Source of the DNA: Anastrepha obliqua
Taxonomy: Eukaryota; Arthropoda; Insecta; Diptera; Tephritidae
Length of the DNA: 64,000 nucleotides
Reading direction: 5' to 3'
Assembly: GCF_027943255.1 (NCBI RefSeq)
Contig: NC_072894.1
Span: 79,709,601-79,773,600 of the forward strand
Shown: one piece after another, positions 21,256 through 33,959 of the stretch
How the letters are laid out: every line of letters begins with the position of its first letter
How positions within the stretch are numbered: position 1 is the first letter of the stretch
Position numbers and translations under genes: made by a program
The notes under the pieces: generated by a model
Databases searched by the model: none
What the model was told of the DNA's origin: nothing
Seen by the model: the letters and a program-made list of their open reading frames with translations, nothing else

Positions 21256-21876
21256 CTTAGCCTCCGGTGATCATAGTTTAAAACCGGCCAGCCGATTGCC
21301 ATAAATGTGGCCAGAATTGTTTCTTCCACTTTGCACCAAGTGCTACCGGCGAACGGCAAGAAGGAGAGCAACCTATCGAGAGCTACACCCAGCAACACGG
21401 GGTTTTCACCGCCACTTCCCTTCCAGTGAGAGTTTGATCTCCTTCATCCAGTTCGCAAACAAGGCCGCCGTGGGCTTAATGTGAAAACATTGTAGCTTCC
21501 TTCCTTGCTGTAAAGCAGCGAAAAATGTGTGAACGTAACCGATCAATTCTCGTGCAGGTTTTACTTTATGCCATCGTATAATAAAATAATGAAGTAAATT
21601 AACGAATTAAGGAAGTATGGCAGCTTAAGTTAAATTAAGTTAAGTTATAGGTTAAATAAGTTAAGGCTGCCTATGAGTGGGCTCACTTGGATGAGTACCC
21701 AAATTCGGCACTTGTAATACCATTGGAGCGTCGCATGCTTCTGAAGAAATCAGGTGACTAATATCGGGGCGTGCTATATAAGCTGGACAACAAAGGAGAT
21801 GATTCCACATCATCCTCCCGACAGCTACTGCGAAAAAAACTTCGAACTCGAATTAAAGCCGGCTAAATGGTAGATT
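21256..21876. other. Gap, possible LINE 3' end
   Basis: Contains TTAAGTTATAGGTTAAATAA at 21639-21658 beside 'GCCTATGAGTGGGCTCACTT', which looks like a decayed CCTAA-type LINE tail in reverse orientation. Otherwise nothing recognised. Confidence 0.3.
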
Positions 21877-22086
21877 TCTGGAGTGGCGACGCTTGGAGTG
21901 ATTGAGAGAAAGATTCTGCTCAAGATTTTTGGGCCTTTGCATGTTGGCACCGGCGAATATCGTAGCCGATGGAACGATGAGCTGTATGAGTTTTACGCCG
22001 ACATAGACATAACACAGCTTGCAGCATATCCGCATCGTTTCATTTTCATCGCGAAAATTTTAGTCCCACAAGACAAAGTCGTTTGA
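21877..22086 (+). pseudogene. RTE-clade LINE fragment
   Basis: A plus-strand frame reads GVIERKILLKIFGPLHVGTG, EYRSRWNDELYEFYADIDI, close to the C-terminal block of the RTE copy at 9221-9487. Only about 200 bp is present, on the opposite strand to the other RTE copies. Truncated at both ends. Confidence 0.75.
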
Positions 22087-24597
22087 ATAAACGTTTATGG
22101 AAAATTCCAGATTTTTATTTTATAAAAATATCAATTTAAAAAATTTGTTTTTTTAATAATTTTTCTAAGCGTACACTTTTTATTGTTCAGAAATACTGCG
22201 AGTAGCATGAACGATTTTTCCAAAAAGCATTCCTAAAATTTGATACCTCATACAAAAAATAGTGAAATTTTGAAGAAAGTGTTTTTTTGCCATTTCTGAG
22301 AAAGAAAAAAGATTTTGAAGTTTGCGCTCCGAATTGAAAACAACTTTTCGCTCCCATATGGACATTTTTAATAGAGTAACACTGCAAATCATAACTCCTA
22401 ATGACAAAGAAGTTATATTATATTTGTTAATATTGAACCTAAACAATGGTGCATCAAACTTCTGCCTCCAATTAAGAGCCACCACTCCTTCATACAACTT
22501 TTCTTAACAAAAACAGAAAAAATAAGAAAAAGTGGTAAATTTCCCTTTAAAATTTCGTCTTCAATCAAGTGCGCCGTTCTGTAACTATATATCTTCGAGA
22601 TTAATTCAAAACCAGAAAATGTCCTTTCGTCATTAACGAATTGAATTCCTAGCCATAAAGGTCTAATCACGTCGCCAGCCAAAAATTCACACCAAAAATT
22701 AGTTGAGGTCGAAAGATCTCATATTTTGGAAACTTACGTCAGTACGTTTAGTACTTGGATAATTACTTGTATATTTAATTTGCTGACGTCAGGAAGGCTT
22801 TAGTAATTAATAGTAGTGGAAATCAGATAAGAATTCCTCAGCGCGAAGAGCCAAAGGAGTCAGCCTACGCTATAAATTTAATTGCTTTTTACCTAGATAT
22901 TGATCAAAAAAAAGTAAAATTATACTAACTGTATGTGCAACTGTATATTTACTTACCAGTAACACAATAAAGTGCCATTGAAAAACGCATATAACTTTCC
23001 TTGACATAGCATTTACACTCAAGCAGGTGCATCTTTGCAGACATTTATTCATTTTGGTGTAACGAGTGTATTTGTCTTCGAGCAATGGACACTTCAACGC
23101 AGTAGCAGTAATAAAACACTCACGAAAACTTGTAATCAGTGTGCGGCAAGCTTTTGGAGGAATCTAATGAAGGCAATACCAAAGGCAACGTCAAAGCAAA
23201 GACTATTAACCCACAAGTAACCCAATTTGGTAAAGCAAGGCGATAGAGTTGAGCAACAGCCTTCTTCCGTTTCATCAAATATTAATGAAGAGTAAGCAAA
23301 ATTCAGCATATTTTTTGCCCAATACAGTAGAGCGACAGAGGTGGCAACCAGGTGTGCGGCTGGTAATGCTAATATGTGCTCAGATATCACGTCACGCCAG
23401 CCATGTTTTACGTAGACGTCGTTGCAGTAGTTAGTTGGCTGATTTTATCAACTTTCACCAAAATACTCGACTTGGGCTAAGGCATGGAACAAAAACCGCC
23501 GGGCTACTGAGAGCTTAGTAAAAATCAAACCACAACCCAGCCAGCAGTGAATAGCACACACGCACGCACTCAAAAACATACACAAGCGTGCACACACGCG
23601 CACCACCAACGGACATAAACAAAAATCCAGGTGTGGCTGCTGACACCCAAAATGTCCGCCGCTGCGCCACTGTATAGCAGAGTTTGCATGCACAAGCTGT
23701 GGTTTAGACAGCGTGTGGCAGCAGGCTGTTAGTGAGGTGAAGAAATCAGCAGCAGCAAGAACAGCACCAGCACAGGTTGATTATCTGCCTTGGCTGCCAG
23801 AGCAACTGATAAATTATCCTGGCATGAAAACCTGCTGACTTGTTTGTACACTAGCTGGTTGGTTGGCTGGCGACTGATTCACCTTCATGGCAGGTGTCAC
23901 CCTTCGCTCTATCGCACCCACCCGCTTACCTTGGTGAATCGTTCGTCCGTGAATGCCTTACTCGTTTGTTTGCCACCCTCCGGGCTGCTTTTAAACATGA
24001 TTGCCAAGAAGGATGCACACACACTCACACAACTGTTATATTGTATGCGCACACACGCGTAGAATGTAGAATAGCTTGCATACTTGCCAAGGATTTAATG
24101 ATGCAGCAGGAGCTGCAATTTTGAAACCATTTAAATGCCATGCTTAGCAGTTGGCTCGACTCCACTTGACGAACTGGCTAAAAAACAACAACTAACGGAA
24201 CGCTTGTAAAACTGGTTGTGATTGTTTTTTTAATTTATAGTGTTTTGTGAGTACTAAAAATCGGCAAGAAATAAAATAAGAGCAATTAAGTCTAATTAAT
24301 TTTCAGAATAAAGGGAAGGTCTATTTTCAGTATGGAAGGCCCTTGTATAATATTTTGATATGCACTAAAGGCCACCACAATGGGCGCAATCTATATTTCT
24401 CGTTCGAGCGAGCTTGTCTATTTTTAGGACAATCCTCTAATCCTACGGGTCACTTATAAGCGAATTTTGACGTTTCATTATTTGACGCCCTAAGAATTGA
24501 TATTTGGAGTAACTGCAACAATTTCATGCACACACAAGTCAGATCCCCAATCCTAATTTTATAAACTGGCTTAAGTATAGTAAATATAATTGTACTC
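22087..24597. other. Long gap, nothing recognised
   Basis: AT-rich in the first half. 23540-24060 is less AT-rich, with short CA/CGCA-type simple-sequence runs. Small ORFs on both strands show no motif. No tRNA, terminal repeat or transposase motif seen. Confidence 0.4.
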
Positions 24598-26440
24598 ATA
24601 TGAAAACCAATGTTTCCTTAAAGAACGATAATGAAATCGATAGGCAGATATGTACATTGACTGAACTAATGCATGGAGCTGTTAACGCAGCAGTGGCTAC
24701 AAATAGCAAAAGTTGGGTTATTTCCAAGCGAAACATTGAGGAGACTGTAGAAGATTTAGTTAAAAAGAAACGAAAGCTGAGAAGGTCTTGGCAACAATAT
24801 CGTTCTCCAAAATATAAGAAATTATTGTTTAAATTCATAGTTAAGCTGCGTTGCGCTCTTAAAAAAGAAAAGGAGAGGGATCTTCACGATTTTTTTTCTA
24901 GTCTTACTCCTACTGACCAAACCGATTATGCATTGTGGAAAGCAACAAAAAAAATAAAACTGCTCATACAGTACGAATCACCAATTCGACTAGGGAATGA
25001 TAACTGGGCACGTACGGATTCTGAAAAAATGTGAGTATTTGCTGAACATCTACAATCTGTCTTCACTGCCAAACCATCTTTTGGAACTACTTGTGCACCA
25101 CTAGACATATTGCAACCACCAAAAAAGCCAATAAGATTTAAAACTAATAACATAATTTCAGTTATTGATCAACTTAAACCTAAAAGAACTCCAGGTTATG
25201 ACAAAGTCACCCCAAAGATGTTGAAATAGAGTCCCAATATTGTCATTCTCCATATCACCCACTCTCGTACTGCCTACTACCCGAAAGCTTAGAAATTATC
25301 TGAAATCTGTATGATTGGCATCCCCATATCGGCCAATTGGTCTATATTCTGTACTCTCGAAGCTCTTTGAAAATTTGCTCTTGTAGAAAATAAAACCCTT
25401 TATTCATGAAAACTTTGTTATACCTCAACACCTAATTGGATTTAGAGCAAAACACAATACAATTGAGCAAGTTCATCGCATTATGTCTTTTATACGAAAG
25501 TGCTTTGAGAAATAACAGTACTGCACTGCACTGTTTTTAGACGTACATAGCAGAAGCATTCGATAAGGTATGGGCCGCGGCCTAATTCACAAAATTACTA
25601 GTTTTCTGCCTACGAATGTACATCTCTTGATGCAAAACTACATCACTTATAGCGAATTTGTTGTAAGGCAAAACGGTTTTTTCTCTCATTGTAGAACAAA
25701 TGCTGGTATTCCACAGGGCAGCGTTCTAGGCCCTAATTTATACATACATACGTATTATATACATCTGACATGCCAACGACGAGCCAAACAATGACATCAA
25801 CATTTGCCGATGATACGGAAATACTTTGCACTCACAGATACCCAAAAGGGGCAACGTCTATACTACAAAGGCATATAGATGCAATAGAAACATGGATCAA
25901 AAACTGCAGAAGAAAGGTTAATGAAACCAAATGCGTGCATATTAATTTTACTGTAAGAAATGAAACTTACCCTGCAGTTACAACTAATGGTCGAAATATA
26001 CCATAACAAAATGAAATAAAATATCTTGGAATTCACTTAGATAGAAGGCTCCCATGGCAAAATCAGATTGAAACGAAAGTGACTAATATCAAGCTTAAAA
26101 TGAAAAACCTATATTGGATGCTAAATTCGAAATCAGCATTACCTCCTGAGTAGAAAGCGCTACTGTATAAAGCCATGCTAAAACCAGTATGGCCATATGG
26201 TCTAGAAATGTGGGGAACTGGTACGCATTCAAACATCGAAAAACTTCAGGGAGTGCAATCTAAAGTCTTGCGGACAATTACGGGAACTCCATGGTATATA
26301 AAGAACGCTAACATTCACAGAGACATTTGCGTACCTCGTGTAGCCGATGAAATGAAAAATACCTACAAAAGCTTGAAGACTATCCCAATAAACTAGCCCA
26401 AAATCTACTTCACACACGAGTGCGAAAAAAGACATCTTCA
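24598..26440 (+). pseudogene. Jockey-like LINE, ORF2 remnant
   Basis: Plus-strand frames in order. 24600-25034 encodes a Lys-rich linker between endonuclease and RT. At 25120-25228 SVIDQLKPKRTPGYDKVTPK (RT start) ends at a stop. At about 25330-25500 there is RPIGLYSVLSKLFENLL and IPQHLIGFRAKHNTIEQVHR. At 25570-25740 NAGIPQGSVLGP (RT palm) appears. At 25797-25815 the catalytic TFADDTE occurs. At 26010-26390 there is YLGIHLDRRLPWQ, then LLYKAMLKPVWPYGLEMWGT. The FADD motif and the KAPGYD-like start are usual in the jockey clade. The endonuclease domain is missing and many stops are present. Confidence 0.8.
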
Positions 26441-26808
26441 AGTATGTTTACTATCTTAATTACATATCTCATCTCGCACGAGGATCCGTCCACGAAGGCG
26501 ACGGAATCCCGGCCATTTCGACTTTTAGTACGGCCTCATCAATCACACACAATCGTCGTGAGGGATAACGAAAGCATTAAGGGAAACTGGGAACTAGGCC
26601 TTTGTGGCTCCCAGCTATAAAGTATCGGAGAATGGAAACCCGTATTTTCTAGTTCCATCCATTTATTCGCTTTTAATTTATTTAATCATATATGAAAAAA
26701 ACCATGCAAGTATTCCGAAGTTGGTGCATAATTTAATTAATTAAACAAATTTCAGAGGATCAGAGGCAAAATATACAATGTGTAAGTATTTTGTAAGAAA
26801 TATATAAG
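26441..26808. other. Gap, nothing recognised
   Basis: Possibly includes decayed 3' sequence of the preceding LINE. The last four bases, TAAG (26805-26808), are repeated after the fold-back element. Confidence 0.4.
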
Positions 26809-27481
26809 GATGCTTTCCATTTCAATTCAACCGGGCTATTCGGGTCATGTTCTTCGATTTCGTTGTAACTCAAATATGTTGCTCCCTAGTCAAAATAATG
26901 AGACACGTTTTTTTTTGTTCGCCCGAAAAAAATTTTTTTCAAGAGTTATCGGCAATTTTGTCTTTCGGCTCAAAATCGATTTTTTCTAAATGCTCATAAC
27001 TTAGTCAAAAATTAACCGATTTTAATGATTCTGGATTCAAAATGATCGTCATTACTTACACGAACGACTTCATGTAAAAACAATTGCGAAAAGGTAGTTG
27101 AACATTTTTTATTTAGCAAAAAAAAAAAAATTGAATTTTTTTCGAAATTCAATATATCAAAAAGCGTATTTTTTTTTATAACTTTTTCCAAATCAGGAGG
27201 ATACCTCAAACTTCAATTGAGCTGATTGCCCAGTAGCTAAAATGAGTTGTTTTTGAGTAATGAATTTTTGAGTAAAAAACCTGTTTCGCACTTTTTGTTT
27301 TTTGGAAAGTAAAAAATGTTCAACTACTTTTTTGCAATTGTTTCTACATGAAGTCGCTCTTTTTTCGGGCGAAAAAAAAAATACGTGTCTCATTATTTTG
27401 ACCAGAGAGCAACATATTTGAGTTACATCGAAATCGAAGAACATGACCCGAATAGCCCGTTGAATTGAAATAGAAAGCATC
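26809..27481. mobile_element. Fold-back element (long inverted repeats)
   Basis: The first about 100 bp (from GATGCTTTCCATTTCAATTC) and the last about 100 bp are inverted copies at roughly 95% identity. Pairing then continues inward: CGCCCGAAAAAA, then GACTTCATGTA(A/G)AAACAATT and GTAGTTGAACATTTTTTA occur in both arms. The left arm carries about 120 extra bases. Only about 170 bp in the middle (27126-27296) is unpaired. TAAG flanks both ends (26805-26808 and 27482-27485). There is no coding capacity. It is a non-autonomous element of unknown superfamily. Confidence 0.85.
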
Positions 27482-28349
27482 TAAGACAACAATTCAATAA
27501 AATTAAATATATTTTATTATTTTGTTAAACCCAACATATAAATGAAAGAAACCCAATAGACCTAAAAGTCATTCGCACAGCCATAAAAATATTAAATTTT
27601 TCTTTAACCATAATTTAAAAAACTTTACAAGTGGTCAACACAGGACAACACAAGTTTATTTACATTTTACTCTGGTTTATTACCAAATGATACGTTTTCT
27701 ATTTTCTTTATATGGCCAAAATTGTTTATGCGGTTATCGCTTCAAAAGATGTAAGGGATTAATCAAAAACTTCACAAATACATAAATGCAAAAACTATTC
27801 AAATAAAAACTAAAAAAAAAATCATTTTTTATATCTACAATTGCTTAATGAAATATTGCAAAATGATGCCTTTTATTTTGTTCGTTACATGAGAAACACG
27901 AGGAACCAACAATAATCCCTTACCATTTCTTCGCCCCAGAGGCCTTGGTAACGTTGCTCTATTACCTACATTTTTTGGTGGAGATTTTTCTGAAGGTATA
28001 ACAACTAATAAACCTCCAGCGAAATGTCGGATTTTTATTTTTTGTGTTCAACGCGAACCGAAACCGAACTGAACTTTTGTGTCATATCCTGGCCAACGCC
28101 GAAGTTCACTAGAACGAAAAATCCATCTCTTCTTATTGTGAGGATAAAAAGGAGAAATACAGCAAAGAAGGGCGAGCAAGGAGAGGGGTAATGCTTAAGT
28201 GTTACGGAGAAGACGAAAGTATGACTACTTACGGTTATGTTAACCGTTTCAAGCTACTGATGAAATTCATCATTCAAACGAATTGGAAGGCCTGATTCTT
28301 GGGCAAAAAAAAACTTTAATTTTTGGTAGTAGGAACAGTTGTTTATATT
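27482..28349. other. Gap, mostly unrecognised
   Basis: AT-rich. 28235-28275 resembles 13637-13676 next to a LINE tail, so an old LINE 3' region on the minus strand may lie at about 28130-28290. Nothing else seen. Confidence 0.35.
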
Positions 28350-28617
28350 TATTGAGTGCTTGGCCGAGATCCAGCTCCTATTTGTGGTGTGCATCTTGAT
28401 GTTGTCTCACAAATGGAGGGATCTACAGTTTTCAGTCGACTACGAACAGCAGATATTTTTATGAGAAGCTTTTTTATGGCAGAAATCCAGCTGGGGGTTT
28501 GACATTGCCTGCTGAGGGGCGACCGCTACTAAAAAAACTTATTCTTATCCGAGAATTTAAATCCACCCACAACCGAGTGATAGTCACGCACCAATACATT
28601 CGGCTGCAGCGGCCACG
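28350..28617 (-). repeat. SINE, minus-strand copy
   Basis: Same family as 55541. The minus strand begins with a GGCCGCTGCAGCCGAATG head, then the body with GCCACAAATAGGAG and the CTCGGCCAA segment. It is diverged, and the B-box region reads GGATTTAAATT instead of GGTTCGAATC, so its internal promoter is probably dead. Confidence 0.75.
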
Positions 28618-29088
28618 GATATGTATGTATATGTGTTGAACGGCTTAAAATATAGAATAAAAATATTGTTTACAACCTATTGCCAAATATATCCAACGAA
28701 AACGAGCTTAAGGATTAACGCTTCTCAGCTTCTTTAAGAGTTGCTACTTCTTTAGAGAACAAAGTAACTTGAGAACAGACAATTACGAAAGAAAATACTG
28801 GACTCTGGAACTGTTTTTTAATTCGCAGTTTAGTTTTTCTTCGCTCTGAAAGGACAATATCGTAATTTCTATAGAATATCCAGCACCACTGTGAGCGCAT
28901 TCAGTCACTTCAACACACACATTCACACTCGTTGCAGACATTTAATCGCACATGAAGGCGAAATAGCTGTGGTACTGCTCCATTAAGCGCTCACCACCAT
29001 TTTAGCTTCTGGCAGTCGTTTAAAGCCTTGCACATAGCCAAGGATCTGCTTACGACGATAAAGATCTAAGTGTATGCTCATATATTTG
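28618..29088. other. Gap, nothing recognised
   Basis: Short ORFs only; no repeat boundary recognised. Confidence 0.4.
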
Positions 29089-29090
29089 TA

Positions 29091-30726
29091 CATTAGGGTG
29101 GATCGTACAAAAAAAAAACCCAACGGAATTATAAAGCGTATTATATTTTAAGACCGCCGACAAAATATTTCGGACAAATACTAAGATTTACGTGAGCCGG
29201 ACCGATTTCAATGTACCTAAAACTTGAAACCTGTAGGTACCTTTATTTTTTGATTCCGTTGATATAATTTTGCAACACTTTCATGCAGACCTTCTAAGTT
29301 TTAGCCCGCAGACAAATATTTCGGACAAATATCAAAATTCATATTAATTTATACAAATTTAATTTGGAAGGTCTGCATAAAAGAGTTTAAAAATTGTATC
29401 TGTGATGATTTTTTCGAAAAAATATTTTTTGTTTTTAACTCGATTTTTGAAGTATTTTCAAATCGGTGCCGCTCAGTGAAATCTTAATATACAGGAAGTT
29501 GCTCCCAGCCGCGTACGCTTCGTTATCCGTGCAGGTTTTTAGCAATCCAAGCGTTTTTCAAGGCTAATGGTTCGTGTGCACCTACTCGTCGTAGATTTTG
29601 TTCGTGTTAAAATATTCGATGTTTACGCGTTGCGCCAAGTGAAGAAATGATTCGTTCATAGTTGTGAAGGTTCCGGGCAATAAGTTCGGTGGTAAATATC
29701 ATAATTCACGGCCGGAGCCCAGGCGAACACCGAGAAGAAATGAAGATATTGAAATTTACACGATAATTCGGGTTAGTCCATGCGCAAGAGAATGGCTACC
29801 TTGGGACTTCCAAAAACTACTGGACATGAAATTTTGAGGACTTAGACTTCACCCTTTTCAAAATTTAAATCATGCATACACTTACGCCTAACGATTACAA
29901 TTTGCTTAAACATTTCTGCGAGACAATCTTGGAGCGATTTCAAAGGGGAATGGAATGTCAAAGTCGTTTAAGAGGAACTGTAGATGAGCAAAATTGCCGT
30001 TATTGGTCACCTAAAGAACAGAACGCACTATGAAAACAACAACAGCCACTTCACAGTCCCAACGTGACGGTTTGGTGTGCGCTGTTAAGCAGTGGAATAA
30101 TTGGAACGTTTTTCTTGAAAATCGTCCAAGACAAGCCACTTCTGTACACAATGCCTTTCATTGCCGCATCCTGAATGGTTATTTTCTGCCAATAATAAGA
30201 GAACATCCTTCCTTCGGTATACACACAAGTGGTTTCAGCGAGATCACTTCACCCCGCACATGGCCAGAGAGACCATGGCATTGCTGCTTTGTTTCTTCCC
30301 TAACAAACTGATTAACCATTTCGATGGCTTATTCTGGCTAGACAGGTCACCCGTTTTTTTTTCTGTAGGCATGCCTCAAAATAAAGTCTAAGTTCGCTCG
30401 CGAGGTTAATTACATCCCGTCATCACTTCCTTAGAAGGTGGCTCAGAGTATGGAGGCCAAATTCTCAGAACGTGTCCGGCAGAACGGTCGACATTTAGAT
30501 GAAACAATCAAATAAAAATAAAATCCGTAATTGCCTTTTTTGTATCATAAGAGTTATAGGCATAAGCATTAATAATTTTTTTTTATTATTAGTTTTTTTT
30601 TTAGCTTTTTATTCATAATTCTGCCACGGGACACTCGGTATTTCTCAGATATTTTGGCGGAAGTCTTAAAATAAAAAATTTTCCTAGTAGCTGCGGTAAA
30701 ACCTTCTTTGGTGAGGCACCCTAATG
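29091..30726 (+). mobile_element. AHFWLNGY-type transposon, decayed, with short TIRs
   Basis: CATTAGGGTG at 29091 and its reverse complement CACCCTAATG ending at 30726 are both flanked by TA. Inside, the plus strand (about 29690-30530) carries transposase remnants: PRTPRRNEDIEIY and a LTPNDYNLLKHFCE block (DNA-binding region), QNCRYWSPKEQN (where relatives have KQNxRxW), FHCRILNGYFLPII, and IREHPSFGIHTSGFSEITSP in place of the second catalytic block. Frameshifts are numerous. 29100-29470 holds an inverted repeat (GCAGACCTTC / GAAGGTCTGC). At 1,636 bp it could be the nearly full length of a family whose short relatives occur elsewhere in the window. Confidence 0.6.
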
Positions 30727-30728
30727 TA

Positions 30729-31984
30729 TGATATTGAGTTATTTAGTAGAATACAGACAAACCGAAGTTGCGGCGCACCTGCCGTCGCTGCTGTTGTTGC
30801 ACGCACGCAAGTGATGTGTCATCTAGTTGAGTTAAAGCTGAAATACTTAAAAGCAGCTATGAAGGTATTGCCACTGGCTGGCGCCGAAAGAGAAGTTAAC
30901 AATAAGAGGAATAAGTGGAGTAATACTATGGTGCGGTGAGGTGGTTAAAGTTAAGAGCAGCAACAAAACTTCAACTTAAGTAAATCACTGCGTCAGAGAT
31001 TTACGAAAAGATTTAATTTGAAGCATTTATTCATTTATATTCCACCTTTATTTTAACTTTTTACAAGTTAAGTAAGTGAACTGAGCAACAAAGTGGGAGA
31101 GTTGCCAGATGTGAAGCAAACTGGCTTAAAACACTGCACACAAAATACACTTAACCCCATAAAACTATGATTCTTGCCTTATCTGTGAAAAAATAAACAC
31201 GTGATTAAATATACAACACATGCGAGTACATAGGCAGAAATATAGTAAATGCTTTTAAAACTTAAAATACGGCAGAAATGTATTTAAATATAAATGAGTC
31301 CTTTCGCATATTAAGTGGCAGAAAAAAATGTGCAAAAATGCAACAAAAACACAAAACAAAATACAGCAGAACCACTCAGCGAAACTATTTAGCATTGCGC
31401 TTTATCTGACTTATCCGCTTTTTTTCCCACTTTTGTTTTGTTCCATTTTGCACTCAATTGCACCTTTTGTCGTAAAACCCTAATCCAGTACAGGTGTTCT
31501 GGAACCGGCGCTACTTATTGTACTATTTCTAGAGCAATGAAAAATTCATTGAAAACTCCGGTAGGAAATCTAGAGTTGCACGGAGTGGAGAGCGAAGGGT
31601 GGAACGACAAAGTTAAGAACGAGGGTGTGTGCAATACACACTAAGCTGGAGAATATCAATATAGTTGATGGAGTGGGCAAAGTTATGCTGGGACGTCAGA
31701 GGAAGCAGTGAAGCTGACAAAACCGCCAAAGCAGGTGGATGGCACATGGCTTAGATGGCGTTTAGTTGACAGTAATGAGGTGGCAAAAAGTCGTGCACGT
31801 TTAGGTACGAATGCAGAATTCATTCAGCTCACGTTAGCCACAGGGGACACATGGTAGCAACAGCAAGAAAGGAACAAAGGATATATTTACGGTACTCGGT
31901 TGCAAAATTATAGAACCACCAAATACACACAATTTTACAAGTTCAGGTTATTTACATATTTAGAGTTTCAGTCCTTGTACACAA
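30729..31984. other. Gap, nothing recognised
   Basis: No supported ORF, repeat or RNA gene. A-rich stretches. Confidence 0.4.
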
Positions 31985-31988
31985 TTAA

Positions 31989-32714
31989 GGGGTTACGTGG
32001 GTTCAAAAAATTGGGTTTCGTGGGTTCCAAAAATTGATTTTTTTCTGCATATTAAATTCCTAAAACATCCCAAGAATATTCTCTTAAATTTTCAAGTCGA
32101 TCTGAATAATAGTTTCGGAGATACAGCCTTTGGAAGGTGTGCGCTCCAAGCCACTTTTATGGTTACTCAAAACTTTAAACGCGTTTTTCTCGGAACCGTG
32201 TTTTCAAAGTCGGTTGTCAAATGTTCTCGAAAACTACTCAACCGATCTTGATACAATTTTACACAGATGTTCGAGACACAATTTATTAGTGCTTCGATGA
32301 AGGATTTTTCTTTCAATTACAACTATTTTAAAAAAAAACAAAATGTCAAGCAAATTTGACCGAAATTTTCATTTTTTTTGAAAAATGTCTGCCAAAATTC
32401 CAATTTTTACTTTTTTTCCTTCGTTCAAGTACGAGTTTATAATCTTAACTCAAACACTTATTTTTGTTTTTTCATTTTTCATGAGCCTGTCAGGAGTTAT
32501 GCTGACAACGCGGACGCACCTTGTTTTCGAGGGGTCACCGTAAATGACGTCACAATGGAGGAGTTTTAATTTTTTTTTTTTTAAATTTCAGAAATTATTC
32601 TCTAAATGTGTATCTATAAGACAGAAAAAAGTTTGAATTAAATAAATAATTTTTACATAGAAAAAAACATTGAAAATAGGCCTTTTTTTACCCGACGAAG
32701 CCCATGTAACCCCC
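31989..32714. mobile_element. TTAA element A (piggyBac-like MITE)
   Basis: Flanked by TTAA at 31985-31988 and 32715-32718. The ends are inverted: GGGGTTACGTGGG on the left and CCCATGTAACCCCC on the right. It is 726 bp with no transposase ORF. TTAA targets and G/C-rich ends fit piggyBac-mobilised, non-autonomous elements. The superfamily call is inference. Confidence 0.75.
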
Positions 32715-32718
32715 TTAA

Positions 32719-33372
32719 GGGGGGGCAGCTCTGCCAGCACTTAATTTTTTTCTTTTTTTTTACTTTAAAAATTCATTTGCAATCCAAAGAATATCTTTTC
32801 TATGTTTTGAGCTTAATACAAAGTCTAAAAAGTCCTTATAAAGTCAGTAAAGTGATGAACGTCGAACGAAAATTTGTTCGTGTTTTTCTCGAAATAAGTT
32901 TTTAACGCGCTGTCGAATATAACTCAAAATTTTACCAAGATATCAACTTAAAATTTTACACGGATATTCTTTAATACATTGGCCTTTGCATGTACATAAA
33001 AATTTCTATTAATTATCGCTAAAAATATTATTTTGATCAATTTGTGTATAGAAAAAAGTGTAATTCTTTTCTTCTTCACTTCAAGTTTTCACCCCTTTTT
33101 CATTAAAAGTATGGCATAACTTATTTCAGTGAACAATTTTTGTCTGGTTGATTTCAGTTGATTACAAGAGGCTGTACATTCCACTACGCAAATAAAAGCA
33201 GCCACGTTTGAACAGCTGTAGCGCCGCCATTTTATTTTTTTTGTATTTCAAAAACAAAATTTATATTCACTTAGCATGAATATTAATATGCAATTTATTT
33301 TAAGATAATAGATACTCTCGGGTTTTCTCAAAAAATTAGTGAAAAACTCGTTGTCTGGAGGAGCTGCCCTCC
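32719..33372. mobile_element. TTAA element B (piggyBac-like MITE)
   Basis: Flanked by TTAA at 32715-32718 (shared with element A) and 33373-33376. The ends are GGGGGGGCAGCTC and GAGCTGCCCTCC, an inverted pair. 654 bp, non-coding. Its ends differ from element A, so it is a second family with the same target preference. Confidence 0.75.
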
Positions 33373-33465
33373 TTAAAAAAATGTCGTCAAAACTCTTTTT
33401 ATTCACCACTTTTCAAAAAACTTGTTGGGTCATAGCACATTAAGTTTTTGTATAATAAAGTTCAA

Positions 33466-33940
33466 GTTTCTCGCTGACAAGCTTTCTCTCTGATGGAAAA
33501 CGTGGTTCATTGCCATATAAAAACTATATAAATCAGACCTTTCGAACTGTGCAAATGTAAAAAAGTTGAGCAATTTGGAGTTTTATGCCAATCACAATTT
33601 TTAAGCGAAAATTTGAGAAAACTTCTGCGTATGCATAAAACTGTCCTTTAAATTTTAGTATAGAAAAAATGCAAGGTGAAGTGGCTCAAAAATCTCGCTG
33701 ATATTTGACAAGCTTTCTCTCTAATGGGAAATGTAGTTCATTGCCATATAAAAACTATATAAATCAGACTTCCGAACTATGCAAATTTAAAAAAACTTTT
33801 AATAATTTTGCATAAAACACTCACAATTTTTAGGCAGAAGTTTTAAAAATCTTCTGCGTATGAACTTTTATAGCCCCTTCCAATTTAGTGCAAGTTTGAA
33901 ATGGCTCCAAAACTTGGCTGATTTTTGACCATTTTTTTAC
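33466..33940. repeat. Tandem duplication, period about 231 bp
   Basis: GACAAGCTTTCTCTC starts at 33476 and again at 33707. CATTGCCATATAAAAACTAT, CTTCTGCGTATG and AAATGGCTC-like segments recur in the same order. The two units are diverged by point changes and small indels, and a partial third start (GGCTGATTTTTGAC) follows near 33920. Non-coding. Confidence 0.8.
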
Positions 33941-33959
33941 TGCCGGTGTTGTGAGTTTC

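Noticed and set aside
23540..24060. CA/CGCA-rich stretch as a regulatory region
   Set aside because: Simple-sequence composition only; no motif arrangement that supports a function.
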